A stretch of 64,000 nt of DNA from Chamaea fasciata (GCA_029207755.1 JARCOQ010000005.1:61763414-61827413), one strand, 5' to 3'; positions 1-12,752 are shown, counted from the first letter of the stretch. Notes: generated from the letters alone by a model not told the origin. Numbers and translations are program-made.

Positions 1-920
1 CGACATTTCTATGCATGCCAGCATACCACAGAAATTGGTTTCACTGTATCATTCACTGTAAGTCTGAGTAGGTAGATTATTTTGCTCTGGGTTGCCATAC
101 AGCAGAGACAACTGCTAGGGGCTAGGTACCTCTGATGCTTCTATTTCCCTGGATGCTTATAACATAAGGATCACAAAACTCCGTACTTCAGAAAAAGTAT
201 CCCTGTGCTGCTTGTGTTATTAAACCTCTCTAGTGCATGTCTTGTGCGGGGTGCTGTGTGATACAAGCTGTTCCAAAAGCTGTGCTAAACACAGTCCTGT
301 AGTCCTTGTTTGGGCAACATCCCCACTGATTTTGATGGTAGGGACAGCCTGTCAAACACCAAGATAAGCTCTTGCATTTGGTAACAAATTAAAGAATTTA
401 AAATTAAAGAAATTCCTGAGTCAAAGCTGTAGGCCCACATTTAGTTTTGCTTAAGATAAGCTTTTCCAAAACTGAAGATGAGTAACTTACTGCAGATACT
501 TACTCCTAATTTGAAGGGATTTTTTTTCCATTGTTTCACTGACTAATGGTGTTCAGCTTCAAGATTGTACAGTGCATCCTGTGAGGCCTTGTGCTACCTG
601 GCTCTAGCCTATTTCCACTGGCCCACATAAGAAAAATTCTAAAAATAGTCCAGCAGGGTAGGTTTTCAAAAGTAAATTAGATTTTAAAAATAAGAGGTTC
701 TGTTTAATTATCTGGCATGCTCTCAGTGAGGAGGAAGAGTTTCAAAATACGCAGTTCCTCTAACATGGAAAAAAACCCAAGCATAGCTGTCCCTGAGTAG
801 TTAGGACCTGCTGTTGCTTTGCTGTTGTGCTTTACCTGTTAACTAGTTCTTCATTATACCAGTGTGCTCACCAAAGAATTACCTTCTGTTTCTGGAGAAT
901 GGAAACAGTTTTGCAAGCTG

Positions 921-955
921 GTCGAGTGCCGGGACGGACACCGGCAATGCGCAGA
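921..955. other. CpG-dense islet
   Basis: Five CpG dinucleotides fall within about 35 bases, while the surrounding kilobases are strongly CpG-depleted, as expected of methylated vertebrate DNA. The segment is far too short for a promoter CpG island, and no transcription start or conserved exon is visible beside it. It may be the remnant of a younger insertion or a constrained site. I see no direct evidence for either. Confidence 0.4.
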
Positions 956-2442
956 CTCTTTTTGATGAAAAATGCCTGATACCTGCCTATGGGAATGCAT
1001 ATGATGCCTCGCTTCCATCTTAAAGAGCATGTTAGGTAACAGATGGGTAAGACAAGGAGGAGTAGTTTGAAATATTTTACAGGTTTAAATGCAGGAATGA
1101 CATAAACACCTATGTAATGCAAGGATGCTGAACTTAGGTAGCAATGTTCTTGCAGCAGAATGCTGGGAGCCAAGATAAGTTGGTGACGCTGTCTGTCTGA
1201 CACACATCAGCAGTTAAACTGTGGTGGCTGAATGCTTCTAAAGCAAGATTAAATACAAGAGAAAAAACACCCTAGCCAAAACTCATTCCTCCTTAAGTGT
1301 ACAGATAGTCTAACTGATCCTCAGGAAGGATATATGGGCTGTCACCTCTCTTCAGCACACAGAAACTGCCTGTGCGTGGGATAATTGGCAGGTTTTATAA
1401 GGAGACCTGTGGTGATGAGAGCCCTCAAACCACCAGAGCAGATGGGGATGCTGATTCCTGCCCACTCTGCCTCCTCTGACCAGGGATGTCAGGGGAGAAC
1501 AAGGCACGAGATGGAGCTTGAGGTTGTGGAGGCACTCAAGTTATCAGATGGGTGGGAGAACACTGCCTTATCAGGGCTGGTGAGGTTCTAATTACAGGCT
1601 GTGTGAGGTGTGAGGCAGGAGCTGTGAGTCACAAAGTGCTTTCTAAGGTTTGGGGCTGGATGCTCAGGTGTCAGCCACTATTGCAGAGGACTTCTTTCAC
1701 TGAGTGAAGAGGCAGGACCAGGTTTTCCTTTGGATGGGACCCTCTCCGCCACCTTTGTCAGCCTGATACTACATAGCTCTGATTTGCCCAACCTCGGGCT
1801 GTGTTTTGAGACTCCCTGGAAGTTTACCTGAAACCAGGATGCTGCCTGCTTCATAGGTGCTTCTCATGCAAACAGTGCAAACACAACCCAACTGCAAAAC
1901 TGGCTACAAAGCTGGCTGCTGAGCAGATTTAAACCTGAAGCATTGGCTGCTTGTGCAGTCCATGTTGCATACTCCTGACAGTGCTGGTAAGACATTCCTG
2001 TCTGGAGTGAGAGGATGAAGTGCAGACACTGGGGTCTTAGGGTTGGGATTTACACATTTTCTGGTCTGATAGGGTCTGAGTTGGGTGAGTCCCTGGGAAA
2101 CATCCTTTTTTTTGGGCAAGGACAGCACTTAGAGGGAAGAGGTGTTAAGAAAATGAGTTGTTAGTTTACTTCTCCCCTTGACTGTGACTTGAGAAGCATC
2201 ATTGGGGTGAGTTCTGATCTTTCTTCCTTTAGAGGTTTGCTGTGCTGTTGGCATTGCACTGGTAGGCGGAAAAAATTGTTGATATTTAAGCACAAATGTT
2301 GGCCATGGCATAAGGAAAAACGAGAACAATTCAGCACCCCACATAAAACATCCTCTGAGCCAGGAGTAATTAGTTCAGTTTCATAGCCTGATTTCCAGAA
2401 AGAGAAAGAATAGAACAAACAGCAGAAAAGATAATGAAATTT

Positions 2443-2465
2443 GGGGGGGGTGGGAGGGCATAGGG
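2443..2465 (+). other. G-quadruplex motif
   Basis: A run of eight G is followed by three further GGG blocks, with loops of 1, 1 and 4 bases. This satisfies the usual four-tract pattern for an intramolecular G-quadruplex on the + strand. No promoter or gene is evident near it, so any function is unknown. Fold stability is inferred from the pattern only. Confidence 0.6.
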
Positions 2466-2776
2466 ACTGTTTCTCTGCAGTGATAGTCAACCACAGTGGT
2501 ATTATTTGGTCCAGAAAGAAGGCACCTGGGGATTCTGTGATTGCACCATGCAAGGGACTGAGTGGCAAAGTGGGAACTTGAGCAACTGCTGAATTTTTTG
2601 CAGAGTGCCAAGATGCAAGACTGAAAGAGTAAATTTAAAGACTCTCAAGAGCCCTCTCCTTTTCCCAGCATGGTGGGGGTTTGTGGAACTGTATAACTGC
2701 GAAGGAGTGGCTGGGCAACAACATGCTGGGGTTATGCACATGGAGACTATTTCTCAAGATTGTATGAATTATATGA

Positions 2777-2805
2777 ATGCAAATATTAATAATTTATTAA
2801 TAATT
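2777..2805. promoter_or_regulatory. POU octamer plus homeodomain-like AT direct repeat
   Basis: A perfect octamer (ATGCAAAT) at 2777-2784 is followed at once by a 10-mer, ATTAATAATT, present twice (2785-2794 and 2796-2805) with a single T between the copies. The octamer is the known binding site of POU factors, and the AT repeat contains TAAT cores bound by homeodomain proteins. The cluster resembles a developmental enhancer core. That is inference: short AT-rich motifs are frequent by chance, and no alignment was possible. Confidence 0.25.
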
Positions 2806-5800
2806 GCAGAGGAGCTACTGGTTTGTGTTTTAGCCAAAGCTTTGCTTGGACAACCTTTGCAGGTATTGCACAAGAAGTGATGGGTGTTGGTGCCCTTTGT
2901 GCTGGAGAGCCATTCGCTGCTGATGGGCACTGCAAACTGAGGCTGTTTCCTGCAGTAGCACAGGAATAACCTTTATTGCTTTCAGTAGTCCTGTGAATGA
3001 GTGAGAGCCTCAGGACTAAATGTTCTGCTGTTCTGAGTTCCTTTCATGATCACTTTTCCAGGTTTTCTTTTGCCATTTTGACATGGGCAACTCTTCCTTC
3101 GCTGAGTTTCATGTGTGCTCTCTCCATTAGGAGCGGTGACCTTCTGGATACTGCTCCTTTTCTTTCCCCTCAAGTTCGAAGAAGTTCAGTATTTTCATAA
3201 GCAGCTTGCTTGCTATTTTACTGCTTTCTGGCATAATCTCTCTCAAATGCCTTTCTGAAAATAGTCTGTCCAAGTAAAAATATGAGGTAAAAATATTCAC
3301 TGTCGAAGCAGAGTGTTTAGAAATAGCTGTAATTTTGAGTTGTATTAAATAGAAACCCAAGCCTTTGCAGTTGATTAGGGACAGGTGTTTTAACTTCTTC
3401 TGCAGCTGCTTTTTAAGTTGTTAACTGGAATTTTTGACCTACTGAAAAAAAAACCCCAATACAACCCTCACTAAATTTGGTATCAGGGCTGTAACACTGT
3501 GAGCTTGGTGTAAAGCAGAAAGAAGGATGCAAAGCACCACTTCATTACACTGGATTGTTGCATCAATAATGTAGTAATGTAATTTCTTGGAGGGAAAATA
3601 ATGGGATCTAATGATGGGACCAGTGTGTTTACTGATACTGTAGCACAATTAACTGTGGCTTTCTTGCAATTAAGTCCTGCAAGCAATTTCTGTTAAAAGT
3701 GGATGCAGGGCATTTGAGCTCAGCTTCCTCCATCCAAGGACTCTGACCCCACTCTTTTGGGATTATCCACAGGAAAATAAAAAAAATGTGTCTCATGATG
3801 GGAGTGGGTTTCCCTGTCCATCATGTGGTGTGCCAGAGGCTGCTGCTCTGCTTTTTTACACCCATGTTTTGTGACAACCATGGGGACTGACCTGGGGGAA
3901 AAGTGCCATGGAGGAGCTGTGGACTTCAAGGCTTTGCCTGCATGTGTTTCCCCATGGGATTGTGGATAACAGGAAATGAGGGAGGTCTAGGTGGAGGTCT
4001 GTCATCTTTCTGACATCACTGGATTTGTCTGAGAGGCCGGCGGTGCTTGGCTGAGTGCTGTGCCCTCAGGGAAAGGTTTGATCTCACTGAGGAAAGCAGC
4101 TGGTGTCCCCTGTCGTGATATCCAGGCATGGTGTGGGTAGGAGACCCTGGGGAGAGGCAGAACAAGCCGTGAGGCAGGGTGGGCTCCTCAGAAAGCGCGC
4201 AGACTCTCTCCATATCAGGGTGGGCTGCTCAGACAGTGAGTAGCCTCCGTATTTTATTTAATTGTGGCCAAAACTCAGCGGTGGAGGGTGGCTACATGTT
4301 TGGGTTGGGTTGATGGATGCTGTTTCTATCTTTTTGTCATTCAACTCATTCCTGTGTTGCTTCTCCAGTGCCTGACAAAAGTGCACCTTGCTGCCAGCCT
4401 TCCCTGCCATGGGGGAAAATGATGTAGTCTCTCCTAAATCTCTGGTTTCCATAACATTTGGAGTTGTTAGTGGCCATCCTTTGTGCTATAGTCGTTGTCC
4501 AGAAGGGTTGGAAATCTGCCCCTGAGCTGGAAGGTTGCTGGGGGGATGGTGGAGGAACTGGCAGGCATGTTTCACCACATAAAACTCATTTTCTTAGAAA
4601 TGAGGTAAGAAACACAACTTCCCATTTTGCAAGGATTTTGATAAATGGGTCTGCATGTGCTCATTCATATTTCTTGTAAACTCCCTGAACAGTCACGCTT
4701 GTATCACGTACAGGAGACGGAAGCTTACAGGAATTGCAGCTCTGGCTCCTGACAGGGTGGGTTATAGGCATCGCCAAGGATCCTGGTGTCTTTGGCAGGC
4801 AAAGCTCTGGCTGATTCTGTATTGGTGGATTCCAAGATTCTTTCCCGCTTTCTTTGTTATCTATTGTGGGTGGGAGGAGGGAGGGAGTACAGAGGCAATA
4901 CATTTCTCAAAGTACTTTATAATGTACTTTTGTCCCCCACTTTGAAACTGAATAGAATGTTTATGAAGAGATTTTAAGTGACAATTTTCTGTTGGAAGAT
5001 TTATTTAGTGATATGAAATGAAATAATTCTTCAGTCTCATCTTTTAATTTCCTATAAAAGAGCCAAAATGATACACTTAATCATTTTCTAACCACACACT
5101 TTCAAAACTGTGTTTATCTGATCTTTTTACCACAGAGGATAATTGGCTTATACAAAACAAAGTATTTTTATGGTAGTGGGTTACTTGCTTTTAAATATGT
5201 ATGGAGAAGCTTTTCTTTAAAAAAGCCTGTGCCAGGGAGAGGTCACACTTCAGGTCGTACAAGTGACAGCGAGCATTTAAGAAATGGGACACTGCAAGTA
5301 GCAAAGAGAAACAGTCATAGGTATCCGTGTGATGTGAGCTTGGGACTGAGACTAACTGGGAAGATTTCCCATTTATTTACCTGAAAAGAGGAGTTCAGCC
5401 TTTCATGGGGATTTGCAGGAGTTTTGCTTGTAGCACTTTCTGTTAATAACAAACACTTGGCTCTACCTGGAGGTGCTGTGTACAGACAGACATTTAGTAC
5501 ACTGTAGACTACCTGTAGATGTAAGTCCCCTAGGGAATGGCACACTAATGGTGATGGTGAAGCTTCCTCCCTGGGAACAAGGGGGAGCTTCTTATGTGCT
5601 TGGGCTGTGGGCCAGGCTTATTTTTTCTTGGACTTGCTATGTGAATTTGGTGTCAGCTTTCTTCCAAAGAGTACAAAATCGTAATTTATTTTATTTATAG
5701 AGCTATGTGATTTCTACCCTGCGATATGTCTCAGTGGTTTCAAATTACAGAGGAGGATGGAAATACTGGCTGATTTTTCCCTTACCCTGTCTGTAGACTT

Positions 5801-6231
5801 TGAGCAGCAGGTCCAAGGCTAAAACTCCACAAAAGCACAATTTAGTTTCAAGTATTACAGTAAACCTTTCTGAAATTTCTGCTTCTTATATCTGGTGATG
5901 TGCTACAATGATCTTTCTTAGTCTTATCATTAGTGTGAGGGAAAGTGTCTTCAGTTTCATTTAGGTAAATACATCATCAGTCAGATCTAGTGGTTGAAGA
6001 GTGGGAAAGATCCATTGAAGTCAGCATAACTGTGTTTAAAAAAAAAAAGCTAAAGAACTCATCCACCAGATGAGTCTGTGACCTGGTATCTGCTTGAGTT
6101 ATTGAGAGCTGACCTAGATGTATGTACTTGTGTTAATCACCATGTTTTACTGAGATTTCTGTTTCTGAAGTGTGCTTGTTGGAGGGAAACATCTTACATT
6201 TGAACTTTTGTAACAGTACTTCCCTCCTTAG

Positions 6232-6316
6232 ACAATTTTCCGTGATAGCAGCCTTTGTGTCTGAAGCACTGCTGTTGATGGAAGCTGTCGATGGAGTCTG
6301 TCTTATAACATTTGAA
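6232..6316 (+). other. Possible exon, 85 nt (weak)
   Basis: A pyrimidine-rich acceptor ends in AG at 6230-6231, and a donor reading GTGAGT begins at 6317. Between them one frame is open: one base completes a codon, then 28 full codons follow, ending on a codon boundary. The peptide is hydrophobic and unrecognised. A segment this short is open in some frame by chance quite often, so the splice signals are the main support. It could equally be one of the many pseudo-exons found in vertebrate introns. Confidence 0.12.
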
Positions 6317-8859
6317 GTGAGTGGCCTGTGGGGACATGACCACAGCATGTTGCTGCTTTGGCATGCCACCCATTTTTAAGGGCAGCTTCAGGATATCCAG
6401 ATATAGCAAATACTCTGCGGTCCGTTTCCATCAGGTTGCCCAATGCCTTCTCCCGGTGAATGCAAGTGATTTCCTGACAGGAGCCGTTGGAGGCAGTCCT
6501 GCTGGCTCAGGGTGCTGGATAAGCTGTCAGCTAGTGCCAATTTGCCTGTGTTTTACATATGTAAATGTCGTGTTGGGAAACACCACCTCCCTCGAGCCTG
6601 TACCAACCAACCTTATACTTGTGTAGTTATTTCAGTCTGGGGATGTTGAGGCTTGCTGTCACCTCAGTGCTCACGCAGGAGAGCACCAGCGGCAAGTGCA
6701 GCCGTAACTATCTAGGGAGGAAGCGTGATGCCTCTCATTTTGGTGCAGCAAGAGCTGCCTAACTGTGGGAGCTTTTTCCCTGACTCTTGGGAAGCTGGGA
6801 GGGATGTAAAGTAGGGGTAGGTACTGCCTTTGCGTATGGAAATGGTACATCTCCTGACATGCCCAACCTGGCTCACTGCCCTGCATGAGCCCTGGGCTCT
6901 GCCAGGTGGAAACCATGCAGGAGGGATTCTGGGGAGTTAGGGTCTCTGCTCCCCTTTTTCTTAGCTGTGAGTCTGGGATGCTGATGGGCCAGTAAGGAGA
7001 TGCTCTGTTAGTGTCCAGCTCTCTGTCTCTGTGAGCAGGATGCCTGGCTTTGATCTTTTCGAAGATGGTATCATGGAAGCCTAGTAGAAACCAAAAGCTT
7101 AAGTGCTTTGACTTCTTGATCTCCATTGCAGAGCCAGACCACTCCTTTCAGCCCTGTGCACTGTGTAGACAGTCAGTTCTGAAGCCTAGTTGCTTCCAAA
7201 GACCTGGGGCCAAGAGGAGGGTCTTTGGAAGCCTCTCTGCTCAGAGATGGCCTTTGCTGCCAGCACCATGTCCCCCAGCTCAGCAGTGCTGGGAGGCTGG
7301 CACCATCCCTTGGGAGGTTCTCAGGAGGTCTCTGAACTCTGGATGTTTTCCAAGACTGTAGCTGGGCCTCTGTGCAGCAGCTGGTCACGTTCAGAAACTC
7401 TGCACCTTTTTATGGCAGCAGAGGGAACCAGAAGGCTTAACAAGTCCTGTTGGCTCCTCCAGAGAAGGAAGGAGGGATTTATGGTCTTTAAAAAACAGTA
7501 ATAAAAGGCCAGATACGTTTTCTGACTTGTGTGAAGTGAATGCCTAAACTTGGAGGAAACTGAGGGGAGATGTATGCATCGTGTGTTGTCCTGCAAGCAT
7601 GTGAGTGATTCCTTGAAAGAAAGTAAGAGTTAAAGGAAGTGGCAAGGAAGGGTGGATCCCTCCAGGAGTAGCAATTACCATACTGTGGGAACACGGGACA
7701 CTGCCCCTTCTGTTCTTGCATATGTGCACTGAACCTTGAAGGACACCTGGAATCTGAGTAACATTTCAGGCCAAGACATCTATCCAGAAAAAAACCACAT
7801 GGACAAGGGGAAGAACCTTGCTTTCCTGAGATGATGCCATTTGGGTGTCAGGATCAATACCTGAAGCCACACAGACAGGCAGACTCTTCCCTTGCAATGT
7901 ATCATTATTCCTCTCTGAAAAGTGCATGTGCCTTGATGAAGGGTACGTATGTTTGCATTGCAAGGATCCAAATTTGACTGAAATTTAAATGTCCACATTT
8001 GTATTTGATTGCTTGCTGTCTGCTAGCCAGCAGCACTGTGGGAATTAAGAGATCTGTTTGACCAGCTAAATTGATTTTCAGTTTTGGTTGCTCAGGAACA
8101 CTGTTGCTCAGGTTGCTGTAAGTGGCTTTCATACTGACTCAGCACCCCCGCCCCCAAAATGTGGGTAACAGATGTCTTAGATCACTTCTTCAGTGGGGCC
8201 AGCTGTTGATGTGTCTCAAAGGAAAATACACAGTTGTTCATTGAATGGGTTTGGCAAATGATACTGTGCTGCCTGCGTTTGAAAACCTGGTTCAGCACCT
8301 TTATTTGCAAGGTGTTGATGGCACCTGAGGCAGTCTTGCTCCACCCCCTTGCAGGGTGTGAGCTGGTACAGAGTCAGGCCCGTAGCAAGTACACTTGTCA
8401 GCAAGCAGTGAGGGTGCACCGTGAATTTGGAATAGTTTTGTCCTTGCAGTATTTTGGTGACATGCCCGTAATTGCTTCTTTGGTTGTTGTAGATGTTGGG
8501 TTTGTGATCTGTAACAAAAGACAAGGGAAGCAGGAAGGAATGAGTAATGTTCCTGTGACAAAAGCAGTGGCTGAATTCCTGTGTGTGGAGTGTGTTCTGG
8601 AAACTTCTTCCAGTCCTTCCCTTCTGTCACCCTGCACCAACTGAACTCCATGGGAATTATTTTCCCTCTCTGTCTTGCTCTTCCTCAAGTAGTGGCTGCA
8701 TCTTGAGTCAGATAATCCCATGTTTCTTGGCAGGATGGTGCTGGGCTGGCTACAAATCTCTGCAGTTGAAGTTAAAGCAGGTGAGACAACATCGGGTGCT
8801 GCCCTCTGCCACGTTCACTCCTCCCTTTCCTCATCCATAAGTCAGGGCTAGGTTGAATT

Positions 8860-9380
8860 TGAGACACAGAACGGAGGGATAAAACCCTTCCACCCATATG
8901 TATAAGCGTGAGGAACAACTGCTCACTTTAAAATTTTAGAAGGTTTATTAAACTTTAACAAATACAACAAAGGACTGAATAAAGAAAAAGGACAGCGCGC
9001 TGGGAGTTGGTGACCCGGCAGCCACGAGCTCGTCTACGAAATGGCTGTTCTGCCTTTTCTACCCCTTGGGTGGTTGCATCAGGCAACCCTGGCCCCTCCC
9101 AAAGTCTGTCAGCCAACTCTTCTTTCCCATTTATTGTTGGAGGCTGCTTTCTTGCAGCTTGATTGGAGGTCAGGTGTGGTCATGCCCTGCTCCGCAGCAG
9201 CAAGCCTCCTCTTCTCCCAAATGCCCCATGCAAGGGGCGCAGGTACCCGCCCTCCCTGCACATGTCCTTACTGCCAAGGCCGTCCCTTGGCAACTGTACA
9301 GGGAGGGGAAGGGGACTATGGGGAGAACGGAGGACATCCAGACAGCAAATCACAGTAGCATAACGATACATCAGTAAAAC
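8860..9380 (-). mobile_element. Endogenous retrovirus LTR, minus strand (boundaries approximate)
   Basis: Read on the minus strand, this block has the layout of a retroviral LTR. A CCAAT box lies at 9162-9166, a TATA-like TAGAAAAGG at 9053-9061, then a CpG-rich stretch that would hold the transcription start. An AATAAA polyadenylation signal follows at 8944-8949, and the block ends in a CA at about 8860. CpG density is well above the flanks, suggesting a fairly recent insertion. The U3 end is probably near 9380, where the minus strand reads TGTTAAGG. I found no matching target duplication and no primer-binding site next to the U5 end, so whether this is a solo LTR or a 3' LTR is unresolved. 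No second copy was noticed in the window. Confidence 0.7.
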
Positions 9381-12300
9381 TTCCCTTAACATACACGTAA
9401 TATTAATCCCTTAATTGGAAAAGCCAACCACTGCATTACCTGTCTATAACATAATGTACCTGGGGAGCAGTGTAGTCAAGCCCCGCAGTGTATCTGCTGC
9501 ATGGCTCTCCTCCCACTCCTTTAAGGGTACCTTGAAGGAAGGATCAGCTTTGCATGGTGCCCAGGAAGATTTCAGTAGATCCATTTGGTGTTTGAGAGCT
9601 TCAACAGTTTTCGAGGCCGACTGCTTATTTTTACCCATGGAAAACAAAAAGGTTGGTTTCTGAAAGGCAGACATTTCTACAGGCGAATTGCCTTCCCAGC
9701 ACCTTTCTCTTGCTTCAAAGTGTAAACAGTGGAGGCAAGAGCAGTGTCAGAAAGCTGTCAGTGGGTGCAGAAAACATGTCAGAGTGCTTTCTGCTGCACT
9801 CGGCAGTAACGGGGGCTGCTGCACATTTGACCTGAAGCGGGAGGGGCAGCTGCCTCTCCCAGTGCTCCTGTGGCCATGTCCCTTCTGCAGTCACTCCTCT
9901 AAGGTACTCTGTGACATGGCCTTTTGCCTGCATCACTGTTGTGCACCTTCCTAGTGAAGTCCAAGGCAGCACTCCCAGTGTTTCCCAGGGAGTGGCCTCT
10001 TCACAAGGTTTCTGCTTCACTTCTAATTTTGGATTGTGTGGTTTCATTTAAAATCCACAGGCCATGGAAAGTAGAGGGGCTGATTTGGGATTTTTGCCTG
10101 AGGCATAACATCCAGCCTGGATGTTCCTTGACTGTGACTGTGATGCATCCTTCAAATAAATTCCTTAAACTGAAACTTCTTGTTGTGTTGGGAAGTCTAA
10201 CCTTATGCCTGTTTCACCAAACAGGAGGTTGCTGGAGTGGCAGTGTCATGTACCATGCATGGTGCAGCATGTTACTAATTATTGTGCATTGTACATTCCA
10301 TACATTCTGACTTGCATTTGTTACTAATTAGGAGTTACTGTATTGCTGGTGGTCTCTGGTGTTTCCTATGTATCATCCATAGGATAAACATCTGCCAGAA
10401 GGTGATGTTTTCCCAAAGAAGATCTCAGCTGCCATTTCCCCCAACCTCCCTGCAATTCCCCCAAAGTTTCAGACTTTCCTGGCTTCAATGTGAAATGCCT
10501 ACAGGCATAACTGAGAAGAGTACAGGCAGGAAGTGTTGCTGTGGATCATCACCTATTGCATAGGAAAGTTGGGATTGCCAGGCAGTGCAGTACAATCTTA
10601 CAAAGCATGAAAAGAGGTTTTGAAAATAGAAAGCAAATGTGGGTTTAAATGGTGAATTCTTCAATGCGACCCGTAAAGTGCTGTAAAAATGAAGTTGTCC
10701 CTTTAAAAATGTGCAAACAGCAACAGGAAGGGGAGCATTTAGCCATGTACTTCATTTCTTTATTTAAACCTCTGAAGCTGCCAGAAGCAGCAGCAATGAG
10801 CTGTCCCCACTGTCCTGTGGTGTCCCGGGGTGCCCTGATGTCCCTGGTATCCTGCTGAGTGATTGATCTACCCCATACAGGTCCTGTGTGGCGGTGATCG
10901 TGTATTATGAGGTGGCACAGCTTAGCATGGGCTATGATAATGCTATTTCATATCCTTTTGAGATTATATATATATAGAAATGTTTTTAGAAATTGTGAAA
11001 AAGCGTTGCTCTTTCTAAGCAGTATTTTTCTGTCCTTTCCAAATACCTCCTTTTTCCAGTGCATGGAGTGGTGAACTGAGTGGAGATAATTGCTTTAGCC
11101 ATATGGGCCTGCAAACCGAGTGGATGCACTCCACAGTCTGGTTTTCCAGCTTTTGTATTTGAATCAGTGCTGCTGGAAATAGTTTCTTCTTTAGATGCTC
11201 TTGCTTCTGCTGCTTTGGGGTGACACAAAATGTGTCCATAGCATTTACTAACTTATAACTTTTGCAGTTTGGCTTTCTGAGGGTTGAGTTGCCTTAATTT
11301 TCTCTTGATATCCTTTCTATCTTGTCCTTCAGATAGGATGAAACTTGAGGTGTGCAGGGATGGGAGGAGCCACAAAAGTTCATTCCTAACCATGGCCACA
11401 AAACTTCTGATTAGTTAGATCTGCTAAGTTTGGTCTAATGGGTTAGACATAGACTTTTAATACGTCTAACATATGTCTGGGCTTGGGATGGGAAGGGAAA
11501 AAGTAGATCACCATTACAGCACCAGTGGAGGGGATGAAAATAGGATGTGTGTTTTGGCTCCACTTTTACTTTTTGCTTCATAAGTGATTGCTGAATATGT
11601 GTCGTGTGTGAAGTTTCCTCAAAACCTCATGATACCATGCAGCTGGTTAAAAGAGCACAGTGACCATGCTGAAAATCCGTGAACTGTCACTGGAAGATAC
11701 ATGCCCTGATACAGACTCGAAGTTTTTAAAACCATATTTCCAAACACTTTGCCTTCCTCTTAATGCTCTGCTTTCCCAGCCCTGTGACCTGCAAGAGCCC
11801 CTGGTGTTAACCAGAGCCATGGAAATTTGTAAAGATACAGGATGTCAAGACTGATGGGGTGGGGTCCTCCTCCTGCAGCTCCTTTGGCAATGTGACTGGT
11901 AGGACAGCCAGTGCTGAGGCTCCCTGCCACCAAAGGACCTGGATTTTGGCATCACAGTGCAGGGATTTCTTACTAGCATGTGGCCAGTGTCTCCCAGTGC
12001 ATCGCCTGGCATTGTTTCTAGGCCTGCATCATCTGGCATCCTGGGAAAAACCCTCCTCTTGGAGAAGCAGGCATTCCAGGAACTTCACTGAGAGTGGAGA
12101 AGGGCAGCTAAATAGAGACGTGGGGAGCAGCCCAGCTTTTGATAATCCCTGATTAAGCCACTTGGCACCAGGCTGATCCCGCAAGCTGCTGATACAGCAG
12201 TTGGGAATAACCTCTCGGGGAGGCCTGGGACTTCCCGACAAGTCACGTTAAGGGTAGAAGTGCTGCAGATACCCCCCCTCAGCCATCCCTGTGGGAATGC

Positions 12301-12752
12301 CTGTCACCTCTGAGCACTGGATCGAGGCATGGAGGTATTTTCATGAGGCCCATGAACTCTGTAAAGAATGGGTGAGCCTGAATAAACCTGTTTTCCTGAT
12401 CCTGCCTCAACAAGGTGAACTACCTTTTAAAAACACAAAGTACACAACGGACTCTTGTAGTTACTTCTACGAGAAACAGAAATGAGTGTATTGTGGGCCC
12501 TTTGGTCAGCAGCTGCTGTGGCAGCCCTGGCCTGGCTTTGAAATCCCCTGGAACTTGCCAGAGCCATTGAGCAGGTCATGCATGAGCTCTGGGAAATGCC
12601 AGGCATTGGTCTTGCTGTCAGTGTGTCCCTTCAAAGCCCAGGGTGGGCTGGTGTTCAGGACCATTCCCCTCCTGTGTGTGTTAAGTCCCACTGTGAGGCA
12701 GAGGGGTATGCTGGGCATGGTGGGGAGTTTCCTGAAGTGAACAGTTCTTACA
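9381..12752. other. Gene-free; possible retroviral remnant at left edge
   Basis: No gene is supported. Just right of the LTR, a 76-codon minus-strand frame (9444-9674) would lie upstream of U3 if the element is a 3' LTR, so it could be internal retroviral sequence. It shows no motif I recognise. A 12-bp perfect palindrome lies at 10252-10263. A set of TTAGAC/GTCTAA inverted motifs lies at 11433-11478. The rest looks like ordinary unique sequence with moderate GC. Confidence 0.6.
11433..11478 (+). repeat. Overlapping inverted repeats (alternative hairpins)
   Basis: GTCTAA at 11433-11438 pairs with TTAGAC at 11443-11448 across a four-base loop. The same downstream arm, extended to GTTAGAC (11442-11448), also pairs with GTCTAAC at 11464-11470. 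A third option pairs AGACATA with TATGTCT at 11472-11478. The three pairings exclude one another. Arms are only 6-7 bp, so this may be chance. Confidence 0.4.

Larger units (their letters stand above)
1..8859. other. Gene-free unique sequence
   Basis: No coding gene is supported here. Open frames on both strands are about 60-150 codons, overlap one another, and are rich in Trp, Cys, His and Pro; none shows a recognisable domain. No CR1 or SINE fragment could be aligned by eye. The stretch holds a CpG-dense islet near 921-955, a G-quadruplex motif at 2443-2465, an octamer with an AT direct repeat at 2777-2805, and a small segment with good splice signals at 6232-6316. The 12-bp motif at 6012-6023 is the reverse complement of a motif seen again near 13.89 and 34.97 kb. 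Confidence 0.7.

Noticed and set aside
10252..10263. 12-bp perfect palindrome ACCATGCATGGT
   Set aside because: Such palindromes are expected occasionally in 64 kb, and nothing nearby gives it meaning.
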